Part shown: in pieces, positions 27,881-37,101 of the stretch | Position numbering within the stretch: the stretch's first letter is position 1 | Layout: the number at the start of each line of letters is the position of its first letter | Origin: Clostridium bornimense | GTDB lineage: Bacteria > Bacillota > Clostridia > Clostridiales > Clostridiaceae | DNA length: 64,000 nucleotides | Assembly (NCBI RefSeq): GCF_000577895.1 | Contig: NZ_HG917868.1 | Span: 868,001-932,000, forward strand | Reading direction: 5' to 3' | Program-made: the position numbers and the translations under genes | Notes under the pieces: generated by a model | Seen by the model: only the letters and a program-made list of their open reading frames with translations | Database searches by the model: none | Told to the model about the DNA's origin: nothing

Positions 27881-29998
27881 ATGAAAAAGCGGAAGTTCAA
27901 ATTAATGTTAAGTTTAAAAATCAGTTTAGCTGTTTCTATTATATTAATAATAAGTTACGCAACTATTTTTACATCGGTTTTGATGGGACAATATAATGAT
28001 AGTATCAGTAAGGCGGAGACTACTGCTAAGGATATGATTTCAGTATATAGTGATCAAATTGGAACGGAAATAAAGAGTCTAGAAAATATAAGTAAAACTT
28101 TAAAAAGCTTTATAGAACAAGAGATGAGATCAGGTAAAAAGGATAGAAACTCAATAATAGAAATTCAGAAGCAATTATTAGAAAATTATTCTAATTTATA
28201 TGGAGTGGCAGTTACATTTGAGGCTAATAATTTTGATGGTGATGATGCTGCATATGTAGGAAAAGAAGGTGCAGGATCTAATGGGGAGTTACAAAGCTAT
28301 GTTATAAGAAATGGTGATGGATATAAGGTTTTACAATCTAAGTCATCGAAACCAGATAGTGAATGGTATACTAATCCAAGAATAAGTAGAAAAACTTATA
28401 TTTCAGATCCAAAACAATATTCTATTGATGGAAACGAGGTTAACTTAGTAACATTATCAGTACCAATATTAAGTAATGATAATATTGTTTTAGGAGTAGT
28501 ATCTTTAGATATAGAAATTAATATTTTCCAAGAGTTGATTGAAACTATGAATCCTATTGGAGGTACAGCTCAGCTTTTATCAGAAGAAGGTATTTTTGTT
28601 GCTAATACTGAAAGTCCAGAATCAATAATGAAAGACGCTAGAGAGTTAGGTGAACCATGGGTAACAGTTACGCAAGCTACAAATAATGAAAAAGATATAA
28701 ATGAATATTTAGATTCAGATTCCATAGACGGAAAAGTGCTAGAAATAACTTCGGATATTAAAATAGATGGAGAAAAGCTAGGTTGGAAGTTATGTTCGAC
28801 TATTCCTAAAGATAATATTATAGAAAATGTAAAAAAAGAAATTGTGTCCGTTTATATAAAGGCTATAATTTTCTTAATAATAACTATACTTTTTATTATA
28901 TTTATTATTAATAAAGTAGTTAAGAGAATAAAATATGCAGAAAATCATTTAAATACTTTATCTAATGGAGACTTAACAAAGGAAATAGATGTAGCTATGC
29001 TAAAATCTAATGATGAGATTGGAAATATGATGAGAAGTATGAATGTTATGCAAGAAACGCTTAGAAACATTGTTAATAATATTCAAAATGAGTGTAATAT
29101 AGTAGCAGAGTCTATTGAAAACACTGATGTTCAAATAGAAACTTTAAAAGAAAAGATTGAGGATGTATCATTAACAACAGAAGAAATAGCAGCTGGAATG
29201 GAAGAAACAGCAGCTTCTACAGAAGAAGTAAATGCATCTTCAATGGAAATGAAGAGAGATATCAATGATGTTGTTAAAGAAGCTGAAAATGGTGTAAAAT
29301 CATCAATTACAATTGCTGATAAAGCATCTAATCTTAAAGCAGATGCTATCGAATTAGAAAAAAATGCAAAAGAAGTAAGAAGAAAGCTTAGTACTAATTT
29401 ACAAATAGCTTTAGAAAAATCAAAATCTGTTGAGAAAATAAATGTTTTAACTAAAGGAATATTAGAAATAGCGGAACAAACTAATTTATTATCTTTAAAT
29501 GCCGCAATAGAAGCGTCACGTGCTGGAGAGGCAGGTAAAGGATTTGGTGTAGTAGCTAATGAAATTAAAGAGTTAGCTGATATTTCAAGAAATAATGTAA
29601 AAGAGATTCAAGGTATAACTAATATTGTTATAGAATCAGTGGAAGGGTTAAAGAAGAGTTCATTAGAGGTAATAAATTTTATTGATAATCAAGTTATTCC
29701 TGACTACCAAAAACTTTTATCTACTGGTATTAATTATAATGATGATGCAGATTTATTTAATAACTTACTTAATGGTGTAAAGAATGTATCATGTGAATTA
29801 CTAGGTAATATCGAAGGTATGGTACAAGCTATAGATGAGATAACTGTAGCAGCGACAGAAGGTGCTGAAGGAACTTTGGTGATTACCGATAAAGTGGAGG
29901 AAATTGTTAACCTATCAGATAGTGTTATGAAAAATTCTAAAAAAACAAAAGTTTGTACTGAAAAACTTTTAAGTGAAATATCACGATTTAAAAATTAA
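27881..29998 (+). CDS. Methyl-accepting chemotaxis protein with extracellular Cache domain
   Basis: A 705-residue transmembrane chemoreceptor. First membrane segment about residues 9-31, extracellular dCache-type sensor about 35-315 (with [15 protein letters not shown] and a second PAS-like lobe), second membrane segment near 325-345, HAMP, then the signalling coiled coil with the hairpin tip [20 protein letters not shown] and [18 protein letters not shown]. Methylation-type Glu/Gln helices flank the tip. I start at ATG 27881, which follows GGGGG with normal spacing; an in-frame GTG at 27869 overlaps that site. No chemotaxis genes lie nearby. The ligand is unknown. Confidence 0.95.
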   Translation: MKKRKFKLMLSLKISLAVSIILIISYATIFTSVLMGQYNDSISKAETTAKDMISVYSDQIGTEIKSLENISKTLKSFIEQEMRSGKKDRNSIIEIQKQLLENYSNLYGVAVTFEANNFDGDDAAYVGKEGAGSNGELQSYVIRNGDGYKVLQSKSSKPDSEWYTNPRISRKTYISDPKQYSIDGNEVNLVTLSVPILSNDNIVLGVVSLDIEINIFQELIETMNPIGGTAQLLSEEGIFVANTESPESIMKDARELGEPWVTVTQATNNEKDINEYLDSDSIDGKVLEITSDIKIDGEKLGWKLCSTIPKDNIIENVKKEIVSVYIKAIIFLIITILFIIFIINKVVKRIKYAENHLNTLSNGDLTKEIDVAMLKSNDEIGNMMRSMNVMQETLRNIVNNIQNECNIVAESIENTDVQIETLKEKIEDVSLTTEEIAAGMEETAASTEEVNASSMEMKRDINDVVKEAENGVKSSITIADKASNLKADAIELEKNAKEVRRKLSTNLQIALEKSKSVEKINVLTKGILEIAEQTNLLSLNAAIEASRAGEAGKGFGVVANEIKELADISRNNVKEIQGITNIVIESVEGLKKSSLEVINFIDNQVIPDYQKLLSTGINYNDDADLFNNLLNGVKNVSCELLGNIEGMVQAIDEITVAATEGAEGTLVITDKVEEIVNLSDSVMKNSKKTKVCTEKLLSEISRFKN

Positions 29999-30004
29999 TG
30001 ATAG

Positions 30005-30036
30005 GAGCTGCATTATGTAAGATGTAGCTTCTTTAA
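30005..30036 (+). terminator. Intrinsic terminator after the chemoreceptor gene
   Basis: AGCTGCAT / ATGTAGCT stem with one G-U pair, 8-base loop and T-rich tail. Confidence 0.6.
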
Positions 30037-30194
30037 ATTGAATATAAGCGATAGATGTAAAAAACAAACAAAAATATTGTTATTTTTTGATGGAATAGTA
30101 AAAAGATGATATAATTATTGGTGTAAATATTTTATAGAAATAAGGGACTTAATATAATAAGAAAATATCTAATATAGGTAAGGATAATGAGGAT

Positions 30195-31433
30195 ATGTTA
30201 CATAAAGTATTAATTCATACAATTGAAATTTTGATAGTTTTAATAGTTTTAATAGTGGTAATACATGTTATTAAAAGTCTAAAGAAGATGAAAGATACAG
30301 AACAAAAATTATTGGAAGCAGAAAATGAATATAAAGAATTAATTAAGGTATTACCTGAAGCAATATTAATATTAGAAAACGAAAAAATAGTATATATAAA
30401 TCAATATGGATTAGATTTTTTTGAAGTTAATTCTGTAAAAGATATGAGTATCGAAAAACTGAATACTGTTTTTGATAATTCATTAAATTATGGACAATTA
30501 AGAAACAAATCTGAATACCAAGAACTTGAGCTTACTAATAAAGATGGGAATATAAGAAATGTAGAAGTTAGAATGATAAAAAATATAGAAGGTAAGTTAG
30601 TTATTGTAATTACTGATATAACAGAGAGATTTTTAAGTTATGAAAATACTGAAAGAGAAAGATTGAAAAATGAGTTTTTTGGGAATTTATCTCATGAATT
30701 TAAGACGCCTATTAATGTGTTATTGAGCACAGCACAATTGTTAGAAGTTCATCAGAATAAAGGTACAGCAGATACGGTTATGTCTGAAACTATTAAAATA
30801 ATAAAACGAAATTCTTATAGATTATTGAGATTAGTGGATAATCTTATTGAATCTACAAAAATAGATACAGGAAGTGCAGAGATGAATTATTCCAATTATG
30901 ATATAGTTCAAGTTACTGAAGATTTAGTGGATTCCTGTATATCATATGCAAACAATTATAAGATAAAGATTATATTTGATACAGAAGTAGAAGAGTTAAA
31001 GGTGGCTTTAGATATTGATAAATATGAAAAAATTATCTTAAACTTAATTTCAAATGCAATTAAATATAATAAAGAGAATGGTGAGATTTTTGTAAACTTA
31101 TTAGTTAGAAATGATAATGTAGTTATAGAAGTTATAGATACTGGTATAGGCATTGCGCAAGAGAAGATAAAATATATTTTCCAAAGATTTATGCAGATAA
31201 ATAAATCTTTTATAAGAGATGTAGAGGGAAGTGGCATTGGACTGTACATGGTAAAGTCCTTAGTAGAATTACATAAAGGTAAAATAGAGGTAGAAAGTGT
31301 TGAAGGGGAAGGAAGTAAGTTTACAGTTACTTTTCCTAAAACTATTGTGGAAAGTGAAGATGATACTGTGTACAGCAAAGGTATTATAGCTGATGGAAAA
31401 AGCAGTGTGAAAATAGAGCTTTCTGATTTATAA
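30195..31433 (+). CDS. PAS-domain sensor histidine kinase
   Basis: A 412-residue membrane-bound kinase. One N-terminal membrane segment (about 5-27), a PAS domain (about 45-145, ending VIVITDITER), a HisKA dimer domain with phospho-acceptor His167 in FFGNLSHEFKTPINV, and an HATPase domain with N-box NLISNAIKYNKENG, G1 DTGIGIAQEK and G2 GSGIGLYMVKSLVELHKG. No response regulator is adjacent, so it is an orphan; the double-receiver protein about 8 kb upstream is a possible but unproven partner. The signal is probably intracellular because nothing extends outside the cell. Confidence 0.94.
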   Translation: MLHKVLIHTIEILIVLIVLIVVIHVIKSLKKMKDTEQKLLEAENEYKELIKVLPEAILILENEKIVYINQYGLDFFEVNSVKDMSIEKLNTVFDNSLNYGQLRNKSEYQELELTNKDGNIRNVEVRMIKNIEGKLVIVITDITERFLSYENTERERLKNEFFGNLSHEFKTPINVLLSTAQLLEVHQNKGTADTVMSETIKIIKRNSYRLLRLVDNLIESTKIDTGSAEMNYSNYDIVQVTEDLVDSCISYANNYKIKIIFDTEVEELKVALDIDKYEKIILNLISNAIKYNKENGEIFVNLLVRNDNVVIEVIDTGIGIAQEKIKYIFQRFMQINKSFIRDVEGSGIGLYMVKSLVELHKGKIEVESVEGEGSKFTVTFPKTIVESEDDTVYSKGIIADGKSSVKIELSDL

Positions 31434-31484
31434 TTATAGATATGGTAATAATATAGTTATAAGTTAAGATAGGAGAAATAGAAT

Positions 31485-32444
31485 ATGGCAAAAAAGGTAT
31501 ATGCTATAAAGGAAGGTTTCGATAAAGAAAATAATAAAAAAATAGTTAATGTAATAGTTAATACTTGGGCAGAGTGTCAAAGATATGTTACAGGAGTTAA
31601 AGGAGCAAAATATAAAAGTTTTGAAAATATTGAAGATGCAAAAAGATTTATTAGTGATAGCGGAGATGTTTTAAATAAAAAGGAAAATGATTATCCTAAA
31701 GATGGATTACATATTTATGTGGATGGTAGTTACAATGTATCTACAGAAGAGTATTCCTATGGAATGGTCGCCGTAGAAAATGACGTAGTTTTACATATAG
31801 AATCAGGATACAGTAAAAGTAATGAGGAAGCTAACATAAGACAGATTGCAGGGGAATTAGAAGGAGCTATAAGAGGAGTAGAATATGCATTGACTCTTGG
31901 TAAAAGTCAAGTAGTGATATTCCATGACTACATAGGAATAGCAAATCATGCTACTGGATTATGGGAGAGAAAAGATAAATCTTCTATAGAATATTATAAT
32001 AAGATGCAAGCTTTAATGGCAGCAGGAATAAAAGTTGTATTTGTTAAGGTAGATAGTCATACTGGAGATTTTTTCAATGAGTTAGTGGATGAAAAGTGTA
32101 AAGAAGAATTGGGAATTCCGTCAGAAAAGGTAGTGGAAAGTTGGCTTAGTAGAAATGTACTAAGAGTATACGATGATACGGTTAAAAAACAAATATCAAC
32201 TATTGCGCCTAGAGGAGTTAAAAATCTTATAGTTATTAACGAAACAAATAGTGGAGAAAATGCTACTAATGTTGATAATATAGAGATGGAAGAGGAGATA
32301 AGCACTGAAAGATTATTAGGAAGAATGGAAGAAAGAAAAGCAATAATCATAAATATGTTAAATTCAGAACTTCCAATAGAAATGATTGAAAACTATACTA
32401 AAGTTTCAATAAGAGAAATAGAAAATATAAGAAGAGAAATGTAA
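31485..32444 (+). CDS. rnhA: Ribonuclease H with viroplasmin domain and C-terminal extension
   Basis: Degrades RNA in RNA-DNA hybrids. Residues 1-57 form a caulimovirus viroplasmin-like domain (KKVYAIKEGF, WAECQRYVTGVKGAKYKSF) known to bind hybrids. The RNase H fold follows (73-210) with catalytic Asp80 (YVDGSYN), Glu124 (GELEGA), Asp148 (FHDYIG) and Asp202 (ELVDEKC). Unusually the chain continues for about 105 residues with a charged linker and a helical end (RLLGRMEERKAIIINML, VSIREIENIRREM) resembling a small helix-turn-helix. An RBS AGGAGA precedes the ATG. It ends at an R1 terminator. Confidence 0.93.
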   Translation: MAKKVYAIKEGFDKENNKKIVNVIVNTWAECQRYVTGVKGAKYKSFENIEDAKRFISDSGDVLNKKENDYPKDGLHIYVDGSYNVSTEEYSYGMVAVENDVVLHIESGYSKSNEEANIRQIAGELEGAIRGVEYALTLGKSQVVIFHDYIGIANHATGLWERKDKSSIEYYNKMQALMAAGIKVVFVKVDSHTGDFFNELVDEKCKEELGIPSEKVVESWLSRNVLRVYDDTVKKQISTIAPRGVKNLIVINETNSGENATNVDNIEMEEEISTERLLGRMEERKAIIINMLNSELPIEMIENYTKVSIREIENIRREM

Positions 32445-32451
32445 TATTAAT

Positions 32452-32484
32452 GGAGCTGTCGCGCGAAGGGTGTGGCAGCTTTTT
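32452..32484 (+). repeat. R1 terminator-type repeat, copy 2 (after RNase H)
   Basis: GGAGCTGTCGCG...GGGTGTGGCAGCTTTTT: the same imperfect hairpin and flanks as after hppA and ndk. It serves as the RNase H gene terminator. Confidence 0.75.
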
Positions 32485-32612
32485 AAATCAGATTATGTTT
32501 CTTGCTTAGGTTGAAATTGATATAAAAGTCGTTACAGAAAGATCATGAAAGTTGCACTTTAATGAAGCTTTGAATATATATTTGCATAGGATTATATAGA
32601 GAGAGTTAAGTT

Positions 32613-32733
32613 TATATTAGTACCTGTTCTAGTTAAGTAGTGGTAAAACTGTATCTCTCCAATAAAATACACTAGCTGTCCGTAGGACTATAATAAAATT
32701 CCTCATAAATAGGAATTTTCACCTTACCTGTGC
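32613..32733 (+). repeat. Composite dispersed repeat R3+R2, copy B
   Basis: R3 core CTGTTCTAGTTAAGTAGTGGT (32624-32644), then R2 from 32675: GCTGTCCGTAGGACTATAAT and an AAAATTCCT / AGGAATTTT hairpin ending ACCTTACCTGTGCC. It fills most of the 340-base gap between the RNase H gene and nagA. A half-terminator-like AAGGAACTATCGCTC follows near 32741. Confidence 0.75.
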
Positions 32734-32785
32734 CATAATAAAAGGAACTATCGCTCACAAATTTTCGTCTGTTAATTTGACAATC

Positions 32786-33937
32786 TCATTTTTTATAGAA
32801 TACAGATTTTCCTTTAACTATTGTATGTAGTATGTCAATGTCTTTATTAAATATAGTGATATTTGCAAAACTACCTTTTTTAAGATTTCCTCTATCATGT
32901 AAGTCTAGATATTTAGCTGGATTTATTGTTACCATTTTAATAACATCATTGATAGATATTGAGGTATTATTTAAAAAGTTTTTTACTGCGGTATTCAAAG
33001 TCAATATACTTCCAGCTAAGGTACCATCTTCTAATCTTGCAGAATTATCTTTTAAATATACTGTTTGACCACCAAGTTCAGAAATTTCATTAGTAGAAGA
33101 AGCTGCTCTCATACTATCCGTTATTAATATTATTTTATCAGCACCTTTAATTTTTAATAATACAGAAAACATATATGGAGAAACATGTATTGTATCTGCT
33201 ATTAGTTCACAATAAATATCGCTATTAAAAGCTGCACCTAAGATAGAGGGATTTCTGTTTAGCATTGGAGGCATGGCATTAAAAGTATGTGTGCATCCAG
33301 TGATCCCGAGATTTATTCCTTCCATAGTTTCCTCATAAGATGCAGCAGAATGTCCTATAGATATTTTTATATTATAATTATTTATTACATGTTTTATAAA
33401 ATCTTTACCATTATCAATTTCAGGGGCTAAAGTTATAATTTTTATTATATCTATATAATTTTCTATAAAATCAATAGAAGGTTTGATTATGTGTTTTGAT
33501 TGTTGAGCACCTTTAAATTTTTCATTTATAAAAGGGCCCTCTAAGTGAGCACCGAGAATTTCACTTCCAGGTAAAAAGGAAGTCATAGAATTTCTTATAT
33601 TATCTAATGCTTTATATATTGATTCCTTATCCATAGTCATAGTAGCAGGTAAAAAAGAAGTTACACCATTTTTACATATAGTTTTACTTATTACATTTAA
33701 AGCTTCAGAGGTTCCATCCATAGTATCGTAATTATTAGTACCATGGATATGGATATCAATAAATCCAGGAGAGACAAATTCTCCATTAGCATTTATTATT
33801 TCAATATCATTTAAATTAGATACAGCGTTTATAGGAAGTATATCTATAATTTTTTTATCAAAGAGTAAAATATGATTTTCTAATATAGTATTTTCTAATA
33901 TAATTTTTCCATTAATTATTCCACGCATTAAAAACAC
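32786..33937 (-). CDS. nagA: N-acetylglucosamine-6-phosphate deacetylase
   Basis: Cytoplasmic metal-dependent amidohydrolase that removes acetyl from GlcNAc-6-P in amino-sugar and peptidoglycan recycling. Metal site FIDIHIHGTNNYDTMDGT (about 59-76), then EGPF, a conserved His in SIGHSAASYEE, HTFNAM and Asp in ILITDSMRA. At 383 residues it is full length for NagA. It is a single-gene unit: nagB is not adjacent and no NagR/YvoA-type operator was recognised. The start is preceded by AAAGGGTG. Confidence 0.94.
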   Translation of the reverse strand: MFLMRGIINGKIILENTILENHILLFDKKIIDILPINAVSNLNDIEIINANGEFVSPGFIDIHIHGTNNYDTMDGTSEALNVISKTICKNGVTSFLPATMTMDKESIYKALDNIRNSMTSFLPGSEILGAHLEGPFINEKFKGAQQSKHIIKPSIDFIENYIDIIKIITLAPEIDNGKDFIKHVINNYNIKISIGHSAASYEETMEGINLGITGCTHTFNAMPPMLNRNPSILGAAFNSDIYCELIADTIHVSPYMFSVLLKIKGADKIILITDSMRAASSTNEISELGGQTVYLKDNSARLEDGTLAGSILTLNTAVKNFLNNTSISINDVIKMVTINPAKYLDLHDRGNLKKGSFANITIFNKDIDILHTIVKGKSVFYKK

Positions 33938-33994
33938 CCTTTATGAGAAAAATATATATTCATTGTATATAAAAATAATAATCTAATCAATAAG

Positions 33995-34507
33995 TTAGAA
34001 TTTATGACCACAATATCGACATATCTTAGCTTTAGCTCGTACAAATTCTGAACAGATTGGACATTCTTTAAAATCTTCATTAATAGATTCTTTGGAAAAT
34101 AATAATTCAACTTGATCCTTTTTTATTTTTTCTAATAAATCATTAAGTTCTAATAGTTTAATTTGTAATAATGAAAGATAATTTTCATTATTTATACAAC
34201 AATTATAGCAGTCTCTAAAAAGCATTGCTAAAAATAAGAACGGACTACTGATTATTAATAATCTTAAATAATTTCCTAGAGGTATAGGTAAAGATGGAGT
34301 GAATTTCAACCAATAGATGATAGATACTATAGTTATAATCCAATTTACAATCTCTAAGAATTTATAAAAGTGTTTACTAGGAGGAAAGAATCTTTTTTTT
34401 ATTTGTAATAAAGAAATTTCTTTTTCATATAAAGAAATTTCCTTTTTTATTAATCTTATTTTATTATTTAAATCTTCTGATTTATCAATAATAGAAGGTT
34501 CGCTCAT
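33995..34507 (-). CDS. Zinc-ribbon membrane protein of unknown function
   Basis: A 170-residue protein with a coiled-coil N-terminus (about 8-38), two membrane segments (about 53-70 and 80-98), a second coiled-coil stretch, and a C-terminal zinc ribbon CPICSEFVRAKAKICRYCGHK whose four Cys would bind zinc. The ribbon has the double-psi layout of the small zinc-ribbon families found at the ends of many Firmicute membrane proteins. It overlaps nothing and lies 57 bases upstream of nagA on the same strand. A strong AGGTGATTAAC precedes the ATG. Function unknown. Confidence 0.85.
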   Translation of the reverse strand: MSEPSIIDKSEDLNNKIRLIKKEISLYEKEISLLQIKKRFFPPSKHFYKFLEIVNWIITIVSIIYWLKFTPSLPIPLGNYLRLLIISSPFLFLAMLFRDCYNCCINNENYLSLLQIKLLELNDLLEKIKKDQVELLFSKESINEDFKECPICSEFVRAKAKICRYCGHKF

Positions 34508-34620
34508 CGTTAATCACCTCAATTTATTAACAAATAATAATAGTATATGTGGATAATGATAGAAAATGATACTTAAAATGTTAATAACTGTGTATTATAT
34601 TATAATAAGGAGGTGTTTTT

Positions 34621-36018
34621 GTGAAAAAAGTATTGAAAGTTTTATGTCCTTTATTATTGGTTCTAATAATTTTTAATGGATGTATTGTGAAAAGGGAACC
34701 TTTTGACAGAAGAAAGTATCAGTGGCTTGATGGGAATGATATTTTTGTAACAGAAACAAATAAGTGGGAAGAGTGGAGTAAAAGTTGGGAAAAAACAAAT
34801 GGTGAACCTACAGAAATCGTATTAACACCAGGGAAAGATGAAACAGAAATAAATTTTGCATGGTATTCTAAGAAAGATGAAAAAAAGCCAGAATTTAAAG
34901 TAAGTGAAAGTGAAGATATGATAAATTCAAAGAAAATAGATGTTAAATCTGAGAAGGCTACAAAAGGATATTTATCCAATAAAGTTACAGTAAAGAATTT
35001 AAACTCAAAAAAAGAATATTACTATAGCTATACTATAGATGATAAGTGGAGTGATCCTTTGAAGATATCAACAATAGATAAAGAAGGATTTTCATTTTTA
35101 TTTGCTGGCGATCCTCAAATAGGAGCTTCTAAAAATGTATGGAATGTAGATGGAGAAACTAAATTTGATATTGCAAAAAGAGATGGTTTTAATTGGGATA
35201 GATCCTTAAATTTTTCATTTATGACATCAGCGATACCACGTCCTAATTTTATAGTTACATCAGGAGATCAAATTCAATCACGAAGCAAGAATAATCCTAG
35301 TAAGTATTATAATAAAAATGAGGTGGAGTATGCTGGTTTCTTAAGTACAAAAATATTAAGATGGTTGCCCATTGCTACAGCTATTGGAAATCATGATTCT
35401 CCTAGCGGAAACTATTCATTTCATTTTAATAACCCAAATGAATCATCATTAGGAAAAACAGAGGCTGGAGGAGATTATTATTTTACTTATAAAAATGCAT
35501 TATTTATTATTCTTAACAGTAATAACAGTAACACAGAGGAACATAAAGAATTTATCAATAAAACTGTGGAAAAGAATAAAGATTTGAAGTGGAGAATAGT
35601 AACTTTTCATTATGATATATATGGATCAGGACCTCATAGTGAAGAAGATGATGTTGTAAAATTTAGAGATAATATAGTTCCAGTACTAGAAGAAAATAAT
35701 ATAGACTTAGTACTTAATGGTCACGATCATACTTATTGTAGAAGTTATATATTAAGGGGTGGAGAAAAGGATATTAGATATAGTAAGGAAGATACAGAAC
35801 TTTATAATCCCAATGGAATAGTATATATTACTGCAGCTTCATCAACTGGGAGTAAGTATTATGAATTGTCTAAAGAGGTGCCAAGTTATTTAGCATTCAG
35901 GGCAGAAGTACAAGAAACTATGGTTACTAGTGTTGAAGTTAAAGATAATACTTTAGATATTAAAACTATTAATGATAATCGTACTGTTATTGATGAGTTT
36001 AAGATAATAAAACAATAG
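34621..36018 (+). CDS. Lipoprotein metallophosphoesterase, purple-acid-phosphatase-like
   Basis: A 465-residue surface lipoprotein. The signal peptide ends in a lipobox, LIIFNGC, with lipid Cys21. A fibronectin-III/PAP N-terminal-like domain (about 58-160: PTEIVLTPGKDETEINFAWYS) precedes the calcineurin-type phosphoesterase domain: FAGDPQIG, TSGDQIQS, IGNHDSP, FHYDIYGSGPHS and NGHDHTYCRS supply the two-metal site. Probably hydrolyses phosphate mono- or diesters outside the cell. The GTG start follows AAGGAGGTG, and the preceding gene is divergent. Substrate not known. Confidence 0.92.
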   Translation: MKKVLKVLCPLLLVLIIFNGCIVKREPFDRRKYQWLDGNDIFVTETNKWEEWSKSWEKTNGEPTEIVLTPGKDETEINFAWYSKKDEKKPEFKVSESEDMINSKKIDVKSEKATKGYLSNKVTVKNLNSKKEYYYSYTIDDKWSDPLKISTIDKEGFSFLFAGDPQIGASKNVWNVDGETKFDIAKRDGFNWDRSLNFSFMTSAIPRPNFIVTSGDQIQSRSKNNPSKYYNKNEVEYAGFLSTKILRWLPIATAIGNHDSPSGNYSFHFNNPNESSLGKTEAGGDYYFTYKNALFIILNSNNSNTEEHKEFINKTVEKNKDLKWRIVTFHYDIYGSGPHSEEDDVVKFRDNIVPVLEENNIDLVLNGHDHTYCRSYILRGGEKDIRYSKEDTELYNPNGIVYITAASSTGSKYYELSKEVPSYLAFRAEVQETMVTSVEVKDNTLDIKTINDNRTVIDEFKIIKQ

Positions 36019-36062
36019 TGATGTGAAAGGTGGTAAATTAGTGTATAATTTCAATAGATGTT

Positions 36063-36097
36063 AAACTATAATGAAAATAGTACTATTATGGTTTTTA
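36063..36097 (+). terminator. Probable terminator after the phosphoesterase
   Basis: AAACTATAAT / ATTATGGTTT stem with a G-U pair and 12-base loop, followed by a T-rich stretch; 45 bases past the stop codon. Confidence 0.6.
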
Positions 36098-36186
36098 TTG
36101 GAGGATAATTAATACATTAATATTGATATATTCTTATGATATGAAGTATAATCAGATTATAAATATGTATTCAATAGGGGAGGAAT

Positions 36187-36921
36187 ATGAGAGAGGCAAT
36201 AAGATTTATTATAAATATTATTCTACTGGGGATAATTTCATTTAGTGCTACAGAGATAGGGGTTAAAGGATGGCAATATTATAAAGCTGATAGAACTTAT
36301 TCTAAGGTAGAAGAATTTAAACCAGCAGCAGAAAATAGTGAAGATGAAGAAAATGTTGTAAATGATGAAAATGAAGATAACTATAAAAAATTAAAAGAAA
36401 TAAACTCGGATTATAAATTGTGGATAAGCATTCCAGAATTCGCCATAGAATATCCTGTTGTACAAGGCGAGGACAATGATTTTTATTTACACAATGATTT
36501 TTATAAAAATAAGAGTTCATCAGGAACTATTTTTCTTGATTATAGAAATGATGTAGAAAATGATAAGAACTTAATAATTTATGGACATAATATGAAAAAT
36601 GGTAGTATGTTTAATAAAATAACAAAATATAAAGAATCTGATGAATTTAAAAAAGGAAAGATGAAAATTATAGAAAATAATATGGAATATACATATGAAG
36701 TTTTTTCAGTTTTTGTAGAGGATGAAAGTAGCCATGAATTGAAAAACAAATTTAATTCTTCAACGGAATATGATGAGTATATTGAAGAATTAAAAGAAAA
36801 ATCTATGTTTAAAAAAGAAGTTAACAATACTGATTATCAAAATATAGTAACACTATATACATGTAGTTATGAATATGACGGAGCGAGAACTATTGTAGTA
36901 GCTACATTAGTAAATGAATAG
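36187..36921 (+). CDS. srtB: Class B sortase
   Basis: A 244-residue membrane transpeptidase that joins sorting-signal proteins to the cell wall. One N-terminal membrane segment (about 7-24), an acidic linker, then the sortase beta-barrel with catalytic His134 (YGHNM), Cys226 (TLYTCSYEY) and Arg234 (GARTIVVA). The extended helix between strands near 183-212 is typical of class B. No substrate is adjacent. The only candidate wall protein in the window is the Cys-repeat protein at 61473, whose C-terminus has a KTGD motif. GGGGAGG precedes the ATG. Confidence 0.93.
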   Translation: MREAIRFIINIILLGIISFSATEIGVKGWQYYKADRTYSKVEEFKPAAENSEDEENVVNDENEDNYKKLKEINSDYKLWISIPEFAIEYPVVQGEDNDFYLHNDFYKNKSSSGTIFLDYRNDVENDKNLIIYGHNMKNGSMFNKITKYKESDEFKKGKMKIIENNMEYTYEVFSVFVEDESSHELKNKFNSSTEYDEYIEELKEKSMFKKEVNNTDYQNIVTLYTCSYEYDGARTIVVATLVNE

Positions 36922-36950
36922 AGTTAAATAAGACAGTGAATAGTGAAGGT

Positions 36951-36995
36951 TAATTTTCCACCTGTGGGGAAAATATTATAATCTTGCAGATAGCA
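36951..36995 (-). repeat. R2 dispersed hairpin repeat, reverse orientation
   Basis: Read on the minus strand: GCTATCTGCAAGATTATAAT then ATTTTCCCCAC / GTGGAAAAT hairpin. It matches R2 at 21941, 32675 and 50177 but is inverted, showing the unit is not tied to the direction of the neighbouring gene. Confidence 0.65.
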
Positions 36996-37057
36996 ACTAA
37001 AATTGACATTTTCATATTACTTAGTCATTACAATGCCAATTTTAATTATAAAATAAG

Positions 37058-37093
37058 TGCGGTGATATTAAACTTTAATGTCACCGCATTTTT
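37058..37093. terminator. Bidirectional terminator between srtB and the trans-sulfuration gene
   Basis: TGCGGTGATATTA / TAATGTCACCGCA stem with T-run on the plus side and an AT-rich tail on the minus side. Confidence 0.8.
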
Positions 37094-37101
37094 CTATAAT
37101 T

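Noticed and set aside
36187-36921. Sortase gene as part of a pilus cluster
   Set aside because: No pilin-like or LPxTG genes adjoin it, and the sequence is class B, not class C.
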